A stretch of 29,557 bases of DNA from Desulfobacteraceae bacterium (GTDB lineage: Bacteria; Desulfobacterota; DSM-4660; Desulfatiglandales; Desulfatiglandaceae): NCBI GenBank assembly GCA_020349865.1, contig CP070700.1:4145999-4175555 (forward strand), written 5' to 3'. Below, piece by piece: positions 1 through 8,729 of the stretch. The notes beneath the pieces were generated by a model, which did no database searches, was not told the DNA's origin, and saw only the letters and a list, made by a program, of their open reading frames with translations. The position numbers were made by a program, and so were the translations under genes. Position 1 is the first letter of the stretch. Every line of letters begins with the position of its first letter.

Positions 1-938
1 ACGATCAGCTCGTCACCGCCCACGGCCGAGAAGACCGAGATAAAGCAGCGAGCGCCAATGGTGATCCACAGGATCATGGCAGTGGTCTTGGCAGTGGAGT
101 AAACTGACTCCTTGATGTTCTCCCAGGTCAGCTTACGATAGATGGCGGCTGATACAATGGCCCCAACACAGCCCACCCCGGCCGCCTCGGTGGGGCTTGC
201 GATACCGGCATATATAGAGCCGAGCACACCTATGATGAGCAGGATGGGCAGTATGACGGCTCTGAGGGCGATAAGCTTGACCTTGAATGAGTACTGCAGC
301 CGCTCCTGTTTTGACGGGGCGGGGCCGAGTTTGGGCTGGAGCCAGCAGCGTACGGCAATGTATGTGATGAAAAGAGAGGACAGCAAAAGGCCGGGCCCGA
401 CGCCACCCATGAACATTTTACCGATAGATACGCCGGCTGTAACGGCGTAAACGACGGTTATCACGCTGGGCGGGATAAGGATGCCCAGGGTACCGCCGGC
501 GCATATACAGCCCAAGGCAATCCGCTTGTCGTAATTGCGGTTGAGCATGGCGGGCAGGGCCAGGATACCCATGGTGGCCACGGCCGCGCCAACGATCCCG
601 GTCATGGCTGCCATGAGGGTACAGATGACCACCGTGCCGATGGCTAACCCACCGCTCAAGGGCCCGAACCACATGCGCATAACAGTGAATAGGTCTTCTA
701 TGATGCCCGAGCGCTGAAGTATAACGGCCATGAAGATGTAGAGCGGAATAGCCACAAAGGAATACGTGGTCATCACCCGCCAGCCCTGCAAGACCACGAG
801 GAGCATTGAGTTAGGTCCCCACAGAAAATAGGAGAAGACCATGGCCAGCCCGCCGAGCACAAAGGCCAGCGGCAATCCGGTTAACAGCAGAACTACCAGA
901 GAAATGAACATGATCAAGGCTGTAAGCTCAATGCTCAT
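1..938 (-). CDS. dctM: TRAP transporter large permease DctM (C-terminus cut by window edge)
   Basis: Large membrane subunit of a tripartite ATP-independent periplasmic transporter; it carries the substrate across the inner membrane using an ion gradient. The reading frame starts at an ATG (938-936) that overlaps the dctQ stop as ATGA, so the two are translationally coupled. It stays open to base 1, giving about 312 residues; the family is usually about 425-430, so roughly a quarter is missing off the left edge. Visible features: N-terminal hydrophobic helices (MSIELTALIMFISLVVLLL), the DctM-type stretch GTLGILIPPSVITVVYAV and the conserved segment ASPTEAAGVG. It is the last visible gene of a dctP-dctQ-dctM unit. 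The family is certain; the substrate is unknown. Confidence 0.93.
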   Translation of the reverse strand, partial: MSIELTALIMFISLVVLLLTGLPLAFVLGGLAMVFSYFLWGPNSMLLVVLQGWRVMTTYSFVAIPLYIFMAVILQRSGIIEDLFTVMRMWFGPLSGGLAIGTVVICTLMAAMTGIVGAAVATMGILALPAMLNRNYDKRIALGCICAGGTLGILIPPSVITVVYAVTAGVSIGKMFMGGVGPGLLLSSLFITYIAVRCWLQPKLGPAPSKQERLQYSFKVKLIALRAVILPILLIIGVLGSIYAGIASPTEAAGVGCVGAIVSAAIYRKLTWENIKESVYSTAKTTAMILWITIGARCFISVFSAVGGDELI

Positions 939-1450
939 AATAGTTCTTCTTTGCCGGTTATAGCGGTGTGCAGGTCACGGATGAACTTGGCAATCCCTTG
1001 GAGGATGAGCATAGTGGCTGCCACTGGAATGACTATTTTCACAGGGTAGATGGGTGGGGCCCAGGCAGACGAGAGGGTCTCTCTGGAAGCTAGAGAATCG
1101 AGGGCGAATTGGCCGCCGAAAATGAGCATCATAGAAATGAAGAAAAAAAACAATGGAGCTGTAAGGAGATCGACTATAGCTCGTGTACGGGGTGAGAAGC
1201 GAGCATAGAAAATATCCACGTTTACGTGCCCCCGCACGGCAAAGGTAAAGGCCCCAAGCAGCAGAAAATAGACCCCGTTCGTGAGATAATTCAATTCAAA
1301 AGACCATTCAGTCGGGGAGGCAAAAACGTAGCGCATGATAACCTCGTAAGCAGTGGACCCAATGATGAGGATGATTGCCCAACTCGCCAATTTAGCCACC
1401 CATTCGTTAATCTTATCGATGATCAAAAGACAGGTCCTCAATGCATGCAT
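935..1450 (-). CDS. dctQ: TRAP transporter small permease DctQ
   Basis: Small four-helix membrane subunit that pairs with DctM and helps dock the binding protein. The product is 171 residues from the ATG at 1450 (MHALRTC). I prefer this start because GGAG lies 6 nt before it; an in-frame ATG 12 nt upstream at 1462 overlaps that ribosome-binding site. Four hydrophobic stretches are visible, including LASWAIILIIGSTAYEVIMR, LTNGVYFLLLGAFTFAV, an LTAPLFFFFISMMLIFGG segment and the C-terminal VIPVAATMLILQGIAKFI. The motif RGHVNVDIFY is typical of DctQ. It overlaps dctM by 4 nt and is separated from dctP by about 160 nt containing a strong hairpin. The substrate cannot be read from this subunit. 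Confidence 0.9.
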   Translation of the reverse strand: MHALRTCLLIIDKINEWVAKLASWAIILIIGSTAYEVIMRYVFASPTEWSFELNYLTNGVYFLLLGAFTFAVRGHVNVDIFYARFSPRTRAIVDLLTAPLFFFFISMMLIFGGQFALDSLASRETLSSAWAPPIYPVKIVIPVAATMLILQGIAKFIRDLHTAITGKEELL

Positions 1451-1524
1451 TTTTTTCTCCATAACCAGTGTGTATTTTGATAGCGGCTGGACCCGGTAAA
1501 AAATCCTCTTTATAAGGGCTCAAA

Positions 1525-1575
1525 ACCGGCTGCGGGCGCTGGTCTCATGGGCGTAGACCAGCGCTCGCTTACCGG
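1525..1575 (-). promoter_or_regulatory. Intercistronic stem-loop between dctP and dctQ
   Basis: A perfect 10-bp inverted repeat (GCGCTGGTCT at 1536-1545, AGACCAGCGC at 1555-1564) with a 9-nt loop. ACCGG at about 1525 and CCGGT at about 1571 may extend it. There is no T-run on either side, so a full intrinsic terminator is unlikely. Inferred role: an mRNA-stabilising or partially terminating hairpin giving more binding protein than permease, as is common in binding-protein transport operons. Confidence 0.55.
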
Positions 1576-1610
1576 TATTCTTACTCCGCCAGGATGGGGG
1601 AGTTTGATCA

Positions 1611-2654
1611 CTAGAGCAGGCCTAACTCCTTCATCCAAGCTTTCTGGGAGTCAAACACCTTTTGGGCGAATGGGCTCTTGTTGGCGTATTCCTCCCATAC
1701 TTCTATTGCCGCCTTGCGAGCCTTCATTGTGTCAGCTTCAGGCAGGTAAACGACCTCGACGCCCTTCTCCTTGAATTTCTTAAGGGCTTCCATACTCCTG
1801 GTTTTGTTCAGCTGGAACAGGTCGGCCGCGGCCTCACGTGCAGCGCATTCCAGTATAGCCTGAATGTCTTTGGGCAGCTTGTTCCATGCCTCCAAATTAG
1901 CCGCATAATAGGTGGCCGTAACTGGCTGGTGGATGCCGGGGAGGATAATGTATTTGGCTACCTCGTAGAGGCCGACGTCGTAGTTAGCAGGCAGTCCTCC
2001 ACGGTCGGCAAAGTCAATAACACCCTTTTCAAGGGCCGAGTAAACCTCGGCCGTTGCCATTGGTGTTACTCTTGCGCCCAACTTGTTCATAAATTTTCCA
2101 GCTGCGCCTACGAAGCGACCTTTCTTGCCTTTCATGTCCTCTATGGACTTCATGGGGGTCTTGGAGTGGATGGGTTCCTCGTCGTAAATGGTCGGGGCCA
2201 GATAGTAAACGCCCATCTTCTTATATTCTTCCCGCATCATATCGATGCCACCACGAGCCCAGAACCAGGTATCGAGCTGCCAGGTGTTAGTGAACCCGCA
2301 CGGCAGGGCGCTGGTGAAGGCCGCGTGTGGCAACCTTCCGATGTCATATCCCTCATACTGCTTGGTCATCTCGAACATACCCTTCTGGATAGCGTCAAGC
2401 ATTTGGTTGGTGGGAACCAGCGAACCGGGTGCAAAGATCTTTATTTCCATCCTGCCGTTTGTTAACTCCTTTACTCGGTCTACAAATGTCTTCTCGATCT
2501 TGTAAGGCAGTGTGGCAGCATCCCAGAGCACTTGCATGCGCCATTTGATGACTTTGTCTGCCGCTTGTGCAGTCGAATGGAAAAAGACAAGCGTGACTAG
2601 CAATCCCAGAACGATTAACACTGCTAGAGCGGTTGTTTTATGGTTGATTTTCAT
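1611..2654 (-). CDS. dctP: TRAP transporter substrate-binding protein DctP
   Basis: Periplasmic solute receptor of the TRAP system, 347 residues, normal for the family. It starts at ATG 2654 with a clear AAGGAGG a few bases upstream. The N-terminus is a Sec signal peptide: KINHK, a hydrophobic core (ALAVLIVLGLLVTLVFF), then AQA with cleavage predicted near residue 31. The mature part has the DctP order of conserved elements: FVDRVKELTNGRMEIKIF near the start, DMKGKKGRFVGAAGKFMNKL holding the conserved arginine region that usually contacts a carboxylate, then PMATAEVYSALEKGVIDFAD. First gene of a dctPQM unit, downstream of the oxidoreductase and CoA-transferase genes, so it probably brings in a carboxylic acid for them. 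The exact ligand is unknown. Confidence 0.93.
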   Translation of the reverse strand: MKINHKTTALAVLIVLGLLVTLVFFHSTAQAADKVIKWRMQVLWDAATLPYKIEKTFVDRVKELTNGRMEIKIFAPGSLVPTNQMLDAIQKGMFEMTKQYEGYDIGRLPHAAFTSALPCGFTNTWQLDTWFWARGGIDMMREEYKKMGVYYLAPTIYDEEPIHSKTPMKSIEDMKGKKGRFVGAAGKFMNKLGARVTPMATAEVYSALEKGVIDFADRGGLPANYDVGLYEVAKYIILPGIHQPVTATYYAANLEAWNKLPKDIQAILECAAREAAADLFQLNKTRSMEALKKFKEKGVEVVYLPEADTMKARKAAIEVWEEYANKSPFAQKVFDSQKAWMKELGLL

Positions 2655-2962
2655 TGTTTACCTCCTTTTCTTATCAAGATGATTGGTTGAGATTTCCCTA
2701 TGAAGGGATTTTCCTCCTATTTTATTCATCACCCCCTTTCCTTGTTGTAGAGCGCTAATAGTAAATTCGCGTTTTTTATAACTGAAAGTCTTTTTAAAGC
2801 AACGGATAGTGAGTAATTGATACTGAATTATTGAGTTATGTTCTCCTTTGACATTCAATATTCCTTGTTCGACATTCGATATTCTTGCGTTTCTATGACC
2901 TTTCTGGTTCTTGCTTGGCCGTATTAGGTTGAAGCACGGATCCCTTAGTAGTATATTCATAA
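2655..2962 (-). repeat. Intergenic spacer with imperfect tandem repeat
   Basis: About 300 bases between the dehydrogenase and dctP genes without a credible gene. It holds two copies of a ~17-nt unit (ACATTCAATATTCCTTG at 2851-2867 and ACATTCGATATTCTTGC at 2872-2888) 21 nt apart. A minus-strand open frame across it (2658-2966) overlaps the dehydrogenase stop and reads as low-complexity repeat sequence; I do not call it as a gene. Confidence 0.5.
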
Positions 2963-3730
2963 TCAAGCTACATAGCCACCATCGACCGGAAGAGTAACTC
3001 CGGTAATAAAAGCTGATTCATCCGAGGCAAAAAACAAAGCCGCATATGCTACATCCTTAGGATCCACTAACTTTCCAAATGCCACCTGTTTTAACAACAT
3101 ATTTAAATTGTCATCATAATTATCCTGGGGAGTTCTGGTCAGGAATTGAAATCTCATAGGCGTTTCTGCTATCCCTGGGGCAATAACATTGACCCTAATG
3201 TTGTATTTACCCAGAAGCTTGGCCAATGATCTAGCCAAAGTTACCAAAGCGCCCTTACAGGTAGAATAGAGTGGACTCATTGGAGAGCCTCTGACACCGG
3301 ACACCGAAGAAGTGAAGATGATTGAACCACCTTTTGATGTCTCTTTTACTGTTTCAGCAAAGTATTGGGCCCCAAAAAAGGCTGATTTTGTATTTATGTC
3401 CATTGCCTCATCAAATTCTTTTTCTGAGATAGCACCAAAACCACCTGCTCCGGGGATTCCAGCGTGATTCCAGATAATGTCCAATCTGCCATATTTATTA
3501 AAGGTATCTTCGATTAGTTTTTTAAGATTTGTGAGATCAGTTACATCCAATTTCTTGAAAAAAGCCTCCCCGCCATTTTCAGTAATGGTTTTAACCGTCT
3601 CTTCACCTCCCTTGGGATCAATATCCACAACTGCTACTTTTGCCCCTTCCCTGGCAAAGAGGATTGCTCCTTCTCTGCCCATTCCTGAACCAGCTGCTGT
3701 AATAATTGCAACTTTGTCCTTTAATCTCAT
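2963..3730 (-). CDS. Short-chain dehydrogenase/reductase (SDR family)
   Basis: NAD(P)-dependent oxidoreductase of about 255 residues, the classical SDR length. The start chosen is ATG 3730 (MRLKDK), 9 nt after AGGAG; an upstream in-frame ATG at 3739 abuts the ribosome-binding site. Visible motifs: N-terminal Rossmann glycine loop TAAGSGMG (a variant of TGxxxGxG), NHAG in the middle (usual NNAG), catalytic Ser in FTSSVSG, YSTCK as the YxxxK catalytic pair, and the C-terminal ITGVTLPVDGGY. It probably interconverts an alcohol or 3-hydroxyacyl compound and the carbonyl compound. It lies between the tungsten aldehyde oxidoreductase and TRAP genes, all on one strand, so it could supply or remove the aldehyde. 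The substrate is inferred only from context. Confidence 0.92.
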   Translation of the reverse strand: MRLKDKVAIITAAGSGMGREGAILFAREGAKVAVVDIDPKGGEETVKTITENGGEAFFKKLDVTDLTNLKKLIEDTFNKYGRLDIIWNHAGIPGAGGFGAISEKEFDEAMDINTKSAFFGAQYFAETVKETSKGGSIIFTSSVSGVRGSPMSPLYSTCKGALVTLARSLAKLLGKYNIRVNVIAPGIAETPMRFQFLTRTPQDNYDDNLNMLLKQVAFGKLVDPKDVAYAALFFASDESAFITGVTLPVDGGYVA

Positions 3731-3897
3731 AATTCTCATCTCCTTTCTTACTCTATGATGTCTAAAAAAACTATTTTGGCGTTATTAATCCTTGCATAAT
3801 TTCAACAGATTAAGTTTAAGCTTCCGCCGGCTGATACTGGAAATTGGAAGTTTGATGCTGTAATGATAGCTCTTTGGTCTATCAAGTTTCAAATATC

Positions 3898-5736
3898 CTA
3901 TTCTATTTCTAACTCTTCCAGTTTTTCCTTTAACGGAATTCCGTCTTCTGACCAGCCCCTGTACTCGTAATATTCACCTAACATTGTTCCCAGGGGCGGC
4001 AGGTTAGGCGACAGCCCTTCACCTGCCTTTTTCCATGTTAATATGCGAGATGGTAAAAAATCATCTTTTCGGCTAATACCGCATTTTACATTGTATAACC
4101 TCTTTAAATTGAATATCCTCTCTCCTGTCTTTACGAACCGATCAACATCCATTTCTTCGCCGGTTACATAGTTGTACCACTTAATATAGGTGGATATGCC
4201 AAGCCCCCCAAACAGCGTGAATTTACAGATTTCCAATGCGTCCAGCATACCCATGTAATCTTGAGTCTTTGCGGTTAAAATCCCCTTTCCTGATACCTTG
4301 AAACGATCTATTGGTTCAGGAATATCAATCTCAGGTGCAATTAAAGCTCTTTCAAAAACATGGGATAAACCGGACAAATGGCATGCTCCTCTGGCTGAAG
4401 TAGCGAAATTAACTGCCCCGGCATTATAGGCCCTGGGGTCATGAGCAGCAAAATCTAAGCCTTTCACATGAATGGCGAATTCTTCAGCGTTCTTGCCCAA
4501 TAGGTTAGCGGCTTCTTTTGAGCCCAATCCCAAAACCTTCCCTATCCCTATAGATTCACCTATCTTCTTTACCATTTCAACTACTGCATCTCCATTACCC
4601 CATATGAGGTCAATTCCTTCGGTATCCTTTTTTGTAATTAATCCTTTTTCAAAGGCCTCCATGCCAAAGGCGATTACCGAGCCTGTACCCATTGTGTCCA
4701 ATCCGTATTTATTGCACAATTCATTTGCTTTTATTATTGCTTCAAGATCATCCACCAAACAGTTGCTTCCCATTAAGGCAAGGGTTTCATATTCAGGGGC
4801 AGGTTGCTCTATACTTTTATAAGGACCATCTTTGACTTCTACTTTCTTTCCACATCCAATGATGCACCTTTTACAGGAATAATTTCCTGTAACATATGAT
4901 TCGACAAGTGTCCTCCCGGCAATTTTTTGGGCACCTTCTTTCCACCTTCCAACATACCTCCAGTTCTGCAAGGGGAGAGAACCCATTTCTTCAAAAACTG
5001 CCAGTGCTCCGCTAGTACCGAGTTTTTTTAGCCCTAAGGTCTCTTCAACTATGCCTTTTGAAAGCTCTTTTATGGAATCATTCAGTCCTTTGAGATCTTT
5101 TACATCTGTTTTGCCATCGCCACGTACAACAACGGCTTTTAGGTTTTTGGATCCCATTACAGCGCCCATACCGCATCTCCCGGCCGCACGAGCTTCAATC
5201 CCATCGTTCATAATTGCAGCCAACGGCACGCACTTTTCTCCGGCCTGGCCTATGGAGGCAACAACTGCCTTACCATTTGTTTCAGATTTTAATATGGGAT
5301 CAATCTCAAAGGTGTCTTTACCCCATATATGGCTGGCATCACGTAATTCTACTTCCCCGTTATTCAGCCAAAGATACAAAGGTTTTGGTGCCTTTCCTTT
5401 TATGACAATACCATCATAGCCGCTCTTCTTGAGCATCTCCGCCCAGCTACCACCTGAATTTGATTCCCCAAAGATCCCCGTAAGAGGTGACTTTGAAACT
5501 ACCGAGTATCTTGAAGAACATAATACAGGGGTCCCCGTAAAAGGACCTGTCATAAATATCAGTACGTTTTCCGGACCCAGGGGATCGGTATGTTCATCGG
5601 TCTCATCAAATAATATCTTTGCCCCTAATCCGCTCCCGCCAATATACTTTTTGGCATCATCTGTGTCTAAGTCTCTTATTTCCTTTTTTGATTGAGAAAG
5701 ATTAAAGTACAATATTTTCCCGACATATCCTTTCAT
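3898..5736 (-). CDS. aor: Aldehyde:ferredoxin oxidoreductase, tungsten-dependent type
   Basis: Oxidises aldehydes to carboxylic acids with ferredoxin as acceptor, or the reverse, using a tungsten bis-pterin centre and one [4Fe-4S] cluster in the cytoplasm. The 612-residue product is full length; ATG 5736 has GAGGT 6 nt upstream. The N-terminal domain begins MKGYVGKILYFNLS and contains the pterin-binding GGSGLGAK and RCGMGAVMGSKNLKAV segments. The cluster ligands are C288, C291 and C295 (CKRCIIGC), the same numbers as in the Pyrococcus furiosus enzyme as I recall them; the fourth is probably C504 in ALEICKF. Pterin contacts fit NKYGLD and DALEIC. It lies between a CoA-transferase gene upstream and an SDR gene downstream, suggesting acid/aldehyde/alcohol interconversion next to CoA activation. 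Substrate unknown; several paralogous AOR subfamilies exist. Confidence 0.95.
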   Translation of the reverse strand: MKGYVGKILYFNLSQSKKEIRDLDTDDAKKYIGGSGLGAKILFDETDEHTDPLGPENVLIFMTGPFTGTPVLCSSRYSVVSKSPLTGIFGESNSGGSWAEMLKKSGYDGIVIKGKAPKPLYLWLNNGEVELRDASHIWGKDTFEIDPILKSETNGKAVVASIGQAGEKCVPLAAIMNDGIEARAAGRCGMGAVMGSKNLKAVVVRGDGKTDVKDLKGLNDSIKELSKGIVEETLGLKKLGTSGALAVFEEMGSLPLQNWRYVGRWKEGAQKIAGRTLVESYVTGNYSCKRCIIGCGKKVEVKDGPYKSIEQPAPEYETLALMGSNCLVDDLEAIIKANELCNKYGLDTMGTGSVIAFGMEAFEKGLITKKDTEGIDLIWGNGDAVVEMVKKIGESIGIGKVLGLGSKEAANLLGKNAEEFAIHVKGLDFAAHDPRAYNAGAVNFATSARGACHLSGLSHVFERALIAPEIDIPEPIDRFKVSGKGILTAKTQDYMGMLDALEICKFTLFGGLGISTYIKWYNYVTGEEMDVDRFVKTGERIFNLKRLYNVKCGISRKDDFLPSRILTWKKAGEGLSPNLPPLGTMLGEYYEYRGWSEDGIPLKEKLEELEIE

Positions 5737-5814
5737 GTGGTAACCTCGCTTTTTCAGTTACATGATAACGTCAAAGACAGTAACATCTAAATTAGTCCGG
5801 GCATACCGACTTCT

Positions 5815-5872
5815 TCCCCCTTTTATAATTGTGCCATATGGCGATACTTGCAAAGGGGGATTGGGGGGATTT
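5815..5872. repeat. Palindromic intergenic repeat (C5/G5 arms)
   Basis: TCCCCCTTT (5815-5823) and AAAGGGGGA (5852-5860) are perfect inverse complements around a spacer that itself holds the palindrome GCCATATGGC (5833-5842). GGGGGG and a T-run follow on the plus strand. It lies in the 170-nt gap between the CoA-transferase and aldehyde oxidoreductase genes. Similar C/G-run palindromes are common in Desulfobacterota spacers. It may act as an attenuator or mRNA boundary. Confidence 0.5.
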
Positions 5873-5906
5873 TTGCTCGCCTCTTGACTGGCATTTTGAC
5901 GAGGCC

Positions 5907-7097
5907 CTATTTACAGTTATTTTTATTAACATATTTATTAATAACATAATCGGTATGTTCCCCAAGCAAGGGGGAACTTGCATAAATTTTGGGGTTTGTT
6001 TCACTCATCTTGATTGGATTTCCCGTTATTTTGACTTCGCCAGCGATGGGATGAACGATTTTCTGAATCATTTCCCGGGCTATGGCAATATGAGGGTCAT
6101 TGACAATCTGCTCAAGGTTATTGATCGGGGCAGCCGGGATGCCTTTCTCTTCAAGGATAGAAAGGATTTCTTGCACTGTAAAATTAGCTGTCCAGTGTCC
6201 TATTATTTCAGCCAATTCATTATTATGTTCTAGCCTTCCAACATTGCTAATAAAGCGTTCATCGTTTATCAGGTCTTTTCTGCTTATTGTGCAGCAAAAT
6301 TTTTTCCAGATATTGTCATTACCTACCCCCAAAACAAACCAGCCATCTTTTGCCATAAATGCTTCATAAGGAGCTATAAAGTCATATTTGTTTCCGGATC
6401 GCTTTGGAATTCGTTTTTCCACCATATAAATTTGTAAAATTGTCCCAATAGCAGAAACAACAGAATCAACAAGTGCTACATCGATTTTCTGACCTTTTCC
6501 ATGAATATTTCGTGCTTGAAGTGCAGATAGAATTCCTATAGCACAAAAGAGTGCGGCCAAGATGTCTGAAATGGCAGTCCCTGTTCTTGTGGGGGGACCA
6601 TCCGGCCATCCAGTTATGCTCATTATGCCACCAACAGCCTGACCTATGATATCGTAACCCGGCTTATCTTTGTAAGGGCCATAATGCCCAAATCCGGAAA
6701 TACATGCATAGATGAGCTGATTGTTTACTCTTTTCAACATTTCATAGCCTAACCCCATTTTTTCCATGGTGCCAGGGCGGAAGTTTTCCACAAGGACATC
6801 CATTGATTTAATAATTTTTAAGAATTTATGGACGTCAGATGAATTTTTGAGATCTAAAACGATACTCTTCTTATTTCGATTGAAGTTGATAAAGTAAGTG
6901 CCCTGGCCCTCTTTGAAAGGGGGAAAGGTTCTGCTGTCATCGCCTTTTTCAGGGACCTCTACTTTAATAACCTCGGCACCCATATCAGCGAGCAGCATCG
7001 TACAAAACGGGCCTGCCAGAACTCGAGATAGATCTATTATTTTTATGCCTTCTAATGCCCTGAGGCCCTCAGATTCGTGATCACCCATGATATCCAT
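5907..7097 (-). CDS. Class III CoA-transferase (CaiB/BaiF family)
   Basis: Moves CoA between carboxylates through an aspartyl intermediate. The product is 396 residues, the family norm. The N-terminus has GIKIIDLSRVLAGPFCTMLLADMGAEVIKVE, given here only as position 17-47; the catalytic aspartate fits D178 in RTGTAISDILAA. PGYDIIGQA and the C-terminal PLLGEHTD are also standard. The ribosome-binding site is weak; ATG 7097 and the ATG nine bases further in are both possible. A -24/-12 promoter about 70 nt upstream suggests it is the first gene of a sigma-54-driven unit with the aldehyde oxidoreductase, SDR and TRAP genes. It probably activates an imported or newly made acid with CoA from another acyl-CoA. 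Specificity cannot be read from the sequence. Confidence 0.93.
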   Translation of the reverse strand: MDIMGDHESEGLRALEGIKIIDLSRVLAGPFCTMLLADMGAEVIKVEVPEKGDDSRTFPPFKEGQGTYFINFNRNKKSIVLDLKNSSDVHKFLKIIKSMDVLVENFRPGTMEKMGLGYEMLKRVNNQLIYACISGFGHYGPYKDKPGYDIIGQAVGGIMSITGWPDGPPTRTGTAISDILAALFCAIGILSALQARNIHGKGQKIDVALVDSVVSAIGTILQIYMVEKRIPKRSGNKYDFIAPYEAFMAKDGWFVLGVGNDNIWKKFCCTISRKDLINDERFISNVGRLEHNNELAEIIGHWTANFTVQEILSILEEKGIPAAPINNLEQIVNDPHIAIAREMIQKIVHPIAGEVKITGNPIKMSETNPKIYASSPLLGEHTDYVINKYVNKNNCK

Positions 7098-7167
7098 CCG
7101 GAAATTTATATTCTGTCATTAACCTGCCAAAGCATTCGGTAACGGCTTCATTTGATGGTTTTGGGAC

Positions 7168-7184
7168 AGCAAATAATATGCCGG
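7168..7184 (-). promoter_or_regulatory. Sigma-54 (-24/-12) promoter upstream of the CoA-transferase gene
   Basis: Read on the minus strand the site is CGGCATATTATTTGCT: GG (7182-7181), exactly 10 nt, then GC (7170-7169). It matches the consensus GGCA at -24 and TTTGCT at -12. Transcription would begin near 7157, giving a leader of about 60 nt to ATG 7097. The gene immediately upstream encodes a sigma-54 activator, which strengthens the call. Confidence 0.65.
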
Positions 7185-7331
7185 GAAAAATAGTAGGAGG
7201 AAAAATTGGAAATTTAAATAAAAACAGCATATTGCATAGGATTGCTTTCGGTGATAAAAAAAAAGAGGCATCTGCTATTCCAAAAAGATAGAATAATTAT
7301 TCCAACATATCGGAACTCGGTGAAATTGCCC

Positions 7332-8729
7332 TTAAGAATGTAGCTTTTGATAGAGGGAGGATAGCGAAATGCCTAAGGCTTGACTTGCCTTTCGTTTACC
7401 TTCCAGATTATTACCAAAACTATGGATTACCTGCTGAATTAACCGCTTTTGGTAAGCTTTTGTTGATTCTTTAAGTGGATGAATCTCAGAAGGCCTTTGA
7501 AAAGTATCTCCGCTTCCGGCCACTATTCTGGCAGGAAGATGATTATGCATTATCAAATCATCACTCATAAGAACGCAATATTCAATTACATGCTTCAACT
7601 CGCGAACATTGCCAGGCCAAGAATAACTCTGCAAGATATCCATGGCCTGATCCGAAATCCTTAACCGCTTCCTTCCATCGATTGAAAATTTTTTTATTAA
7701 CGAATCGGCAATCAGAGGCACATCCGCAGGTCTTTCTCTTAAAGGAGGGATATTGATTTGCACGGCATTCAGCCGGTAGTATAGGTCTTCTCGAAAAAGC
7801 CCTTTATCCATCAGTGATTCAAGATCTTGATTAGTAGAGGAAACTACTCGTATGTCAATTTCCTTTTGAGTGGTTCCGCCAACCCGTACGAAACGTTTGT
7901 CCTCCAAGACACGTAAAATCTTGGCCTGTTGGGCCGCATTCATATCTCCGATTTCGTCTAAAAAAACAGTTCCGCGATTACCAAGTTCCAGCAGTCCTAT
8001 TTTTCCACCCTTTTTTGCCCCAGTGAATGCCCCTTCACTATAGCCAAATAACTCGCTTTCCAACAGGGAAGGAGAAATGGCAGCACAATTTACAGGGATA
8101 AAGGGCTTCCTATGTCGTTCACTTTCCTGATGAATGGCATTAGCAAACATCTCCTTGCCGGTTCCACTCTCACCCCGGATAAGGATATTTGAATTGCTTT
8201 GCGCAGCCCTAATAGCTATTTCTATAGAACTCCTAATTTTAGGGCTTTTTCCTGTAATATCTTTAAATGTATATCGAGAAGGAAAAATGCTTCTAATACT
8301 GCTTTCAATCTTTTTTAGTTTTGAAACGGATCTGTCAAGGTCTCTGGCCATTCTCCTGACCGTTGTTATGTCCATCACGATGGAAACACCCCCGACAATT
8401 TGAGAATTAACTTCGAGAGGACAGATGTTAACAACATATTCGACCGGTCCTTCTTTTCGATAAACTCCTTCAACTGCCCGATTCTCCTTTATGACCTCGG
8501 GGAGCAAGGCGTTAGGCCTTAGCTCCAACAAAGGCCTGCCAACGATTTCGTTGAACTCCACCCCTGTAATTTTGGTATATCGAGGGTTAACATATCTAAC
8601 TATACAGTCATGATCAGCTATAAGTATTCCCTCGTTGAGCTGATCCAAGAGATAAGAGGAGAAACTTATCAGTTCCCGGAGTTCAATTGAACCGTCGGCT
8701 CCAGTATTATTAATCTTATCCTTTTTCAC
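7332..8729 (-). CDS. Sigma-54-dependent activator with PAS sensor and Fis-type HTH
   Basis: Enhancer-binding protein that remodels sigma-54 RNA polymerase by ATP hydrolysis. The product is 465 residues, starting at GTG 8729 directly after the stop of the upstream gene. Domains in order: PAS at about 20-125 (LIADHDCIVRYVNPRYTKIT); AAA+ at about 155-385 with Walker A GESGTGKE (186-193), the sigma-54 contact loop GAFTGA (233-238) and Walker B TVFLDE (254-259); then a C-terminal Fis-like helix-turn-helix ending KASQALGISLSSLYQKL. There is no receiver domain, so the PAS domain probably senses a small molecule or redox state. It lies between the HMGL-like gene and the sigma-54 promoter of the CoA-transferase unit, making it the likely activator of that promoter. 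Confidence 0.96.
   Translation of the reverse strand: MKKDKINNTGADGSIELRELISFSSYLLDQLNEGILIADHDCIVRYVNPRYTKITGVEFNEIVGRPLLELRPNALLPEVIKENRAVEGVYRKEGPVEYVVNICPLEVNSQIVGGVSIVMDITTVRRMARDLDRSVSKLKKIESSIRSIFPSRYTFKDITGKSPKIRSSIEIAIRAAQSNSNILIRGESGTGKEMFANAIHQESERHRKPFIPVNCAAISPSLLESELFGYSEGAFTGAKKGGKIGLLELGNRGTVFLDEIGDMNAAQQAKILRVLEDKRFVRVGGTTQKEIDIRVVSSTNQDLESLMDKGLFREDLYYRLNAVQINIPPLRERPADVPLIADSLIKKFSIDGRKRLRISDQAMDILQSYSWPGNVRELKHVIEYCVLMSDDLIMHNHLPARIVAGSGDTFQRPSEIHPLKESTKAYQKRLIQQVIHSFGNNLEGKRKASQALGISLSSLYQKLHS

Noticed and set aside
2658..2966. 102-codon minus-strand open frame between the SDR and dctP genes
   Set aside because: It overlaps the SDR stop, has no ribosome-binding site, and its sequence comes from a tandem intergenic repeat.
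5792..6004. 70-codon minus-strand open frame over the end of the CoA-transferase gene
   Set aside because: It lies largely in the 3' end of the well-supported CoA-transferase gene in another frame and in the C/G-run palindrome.
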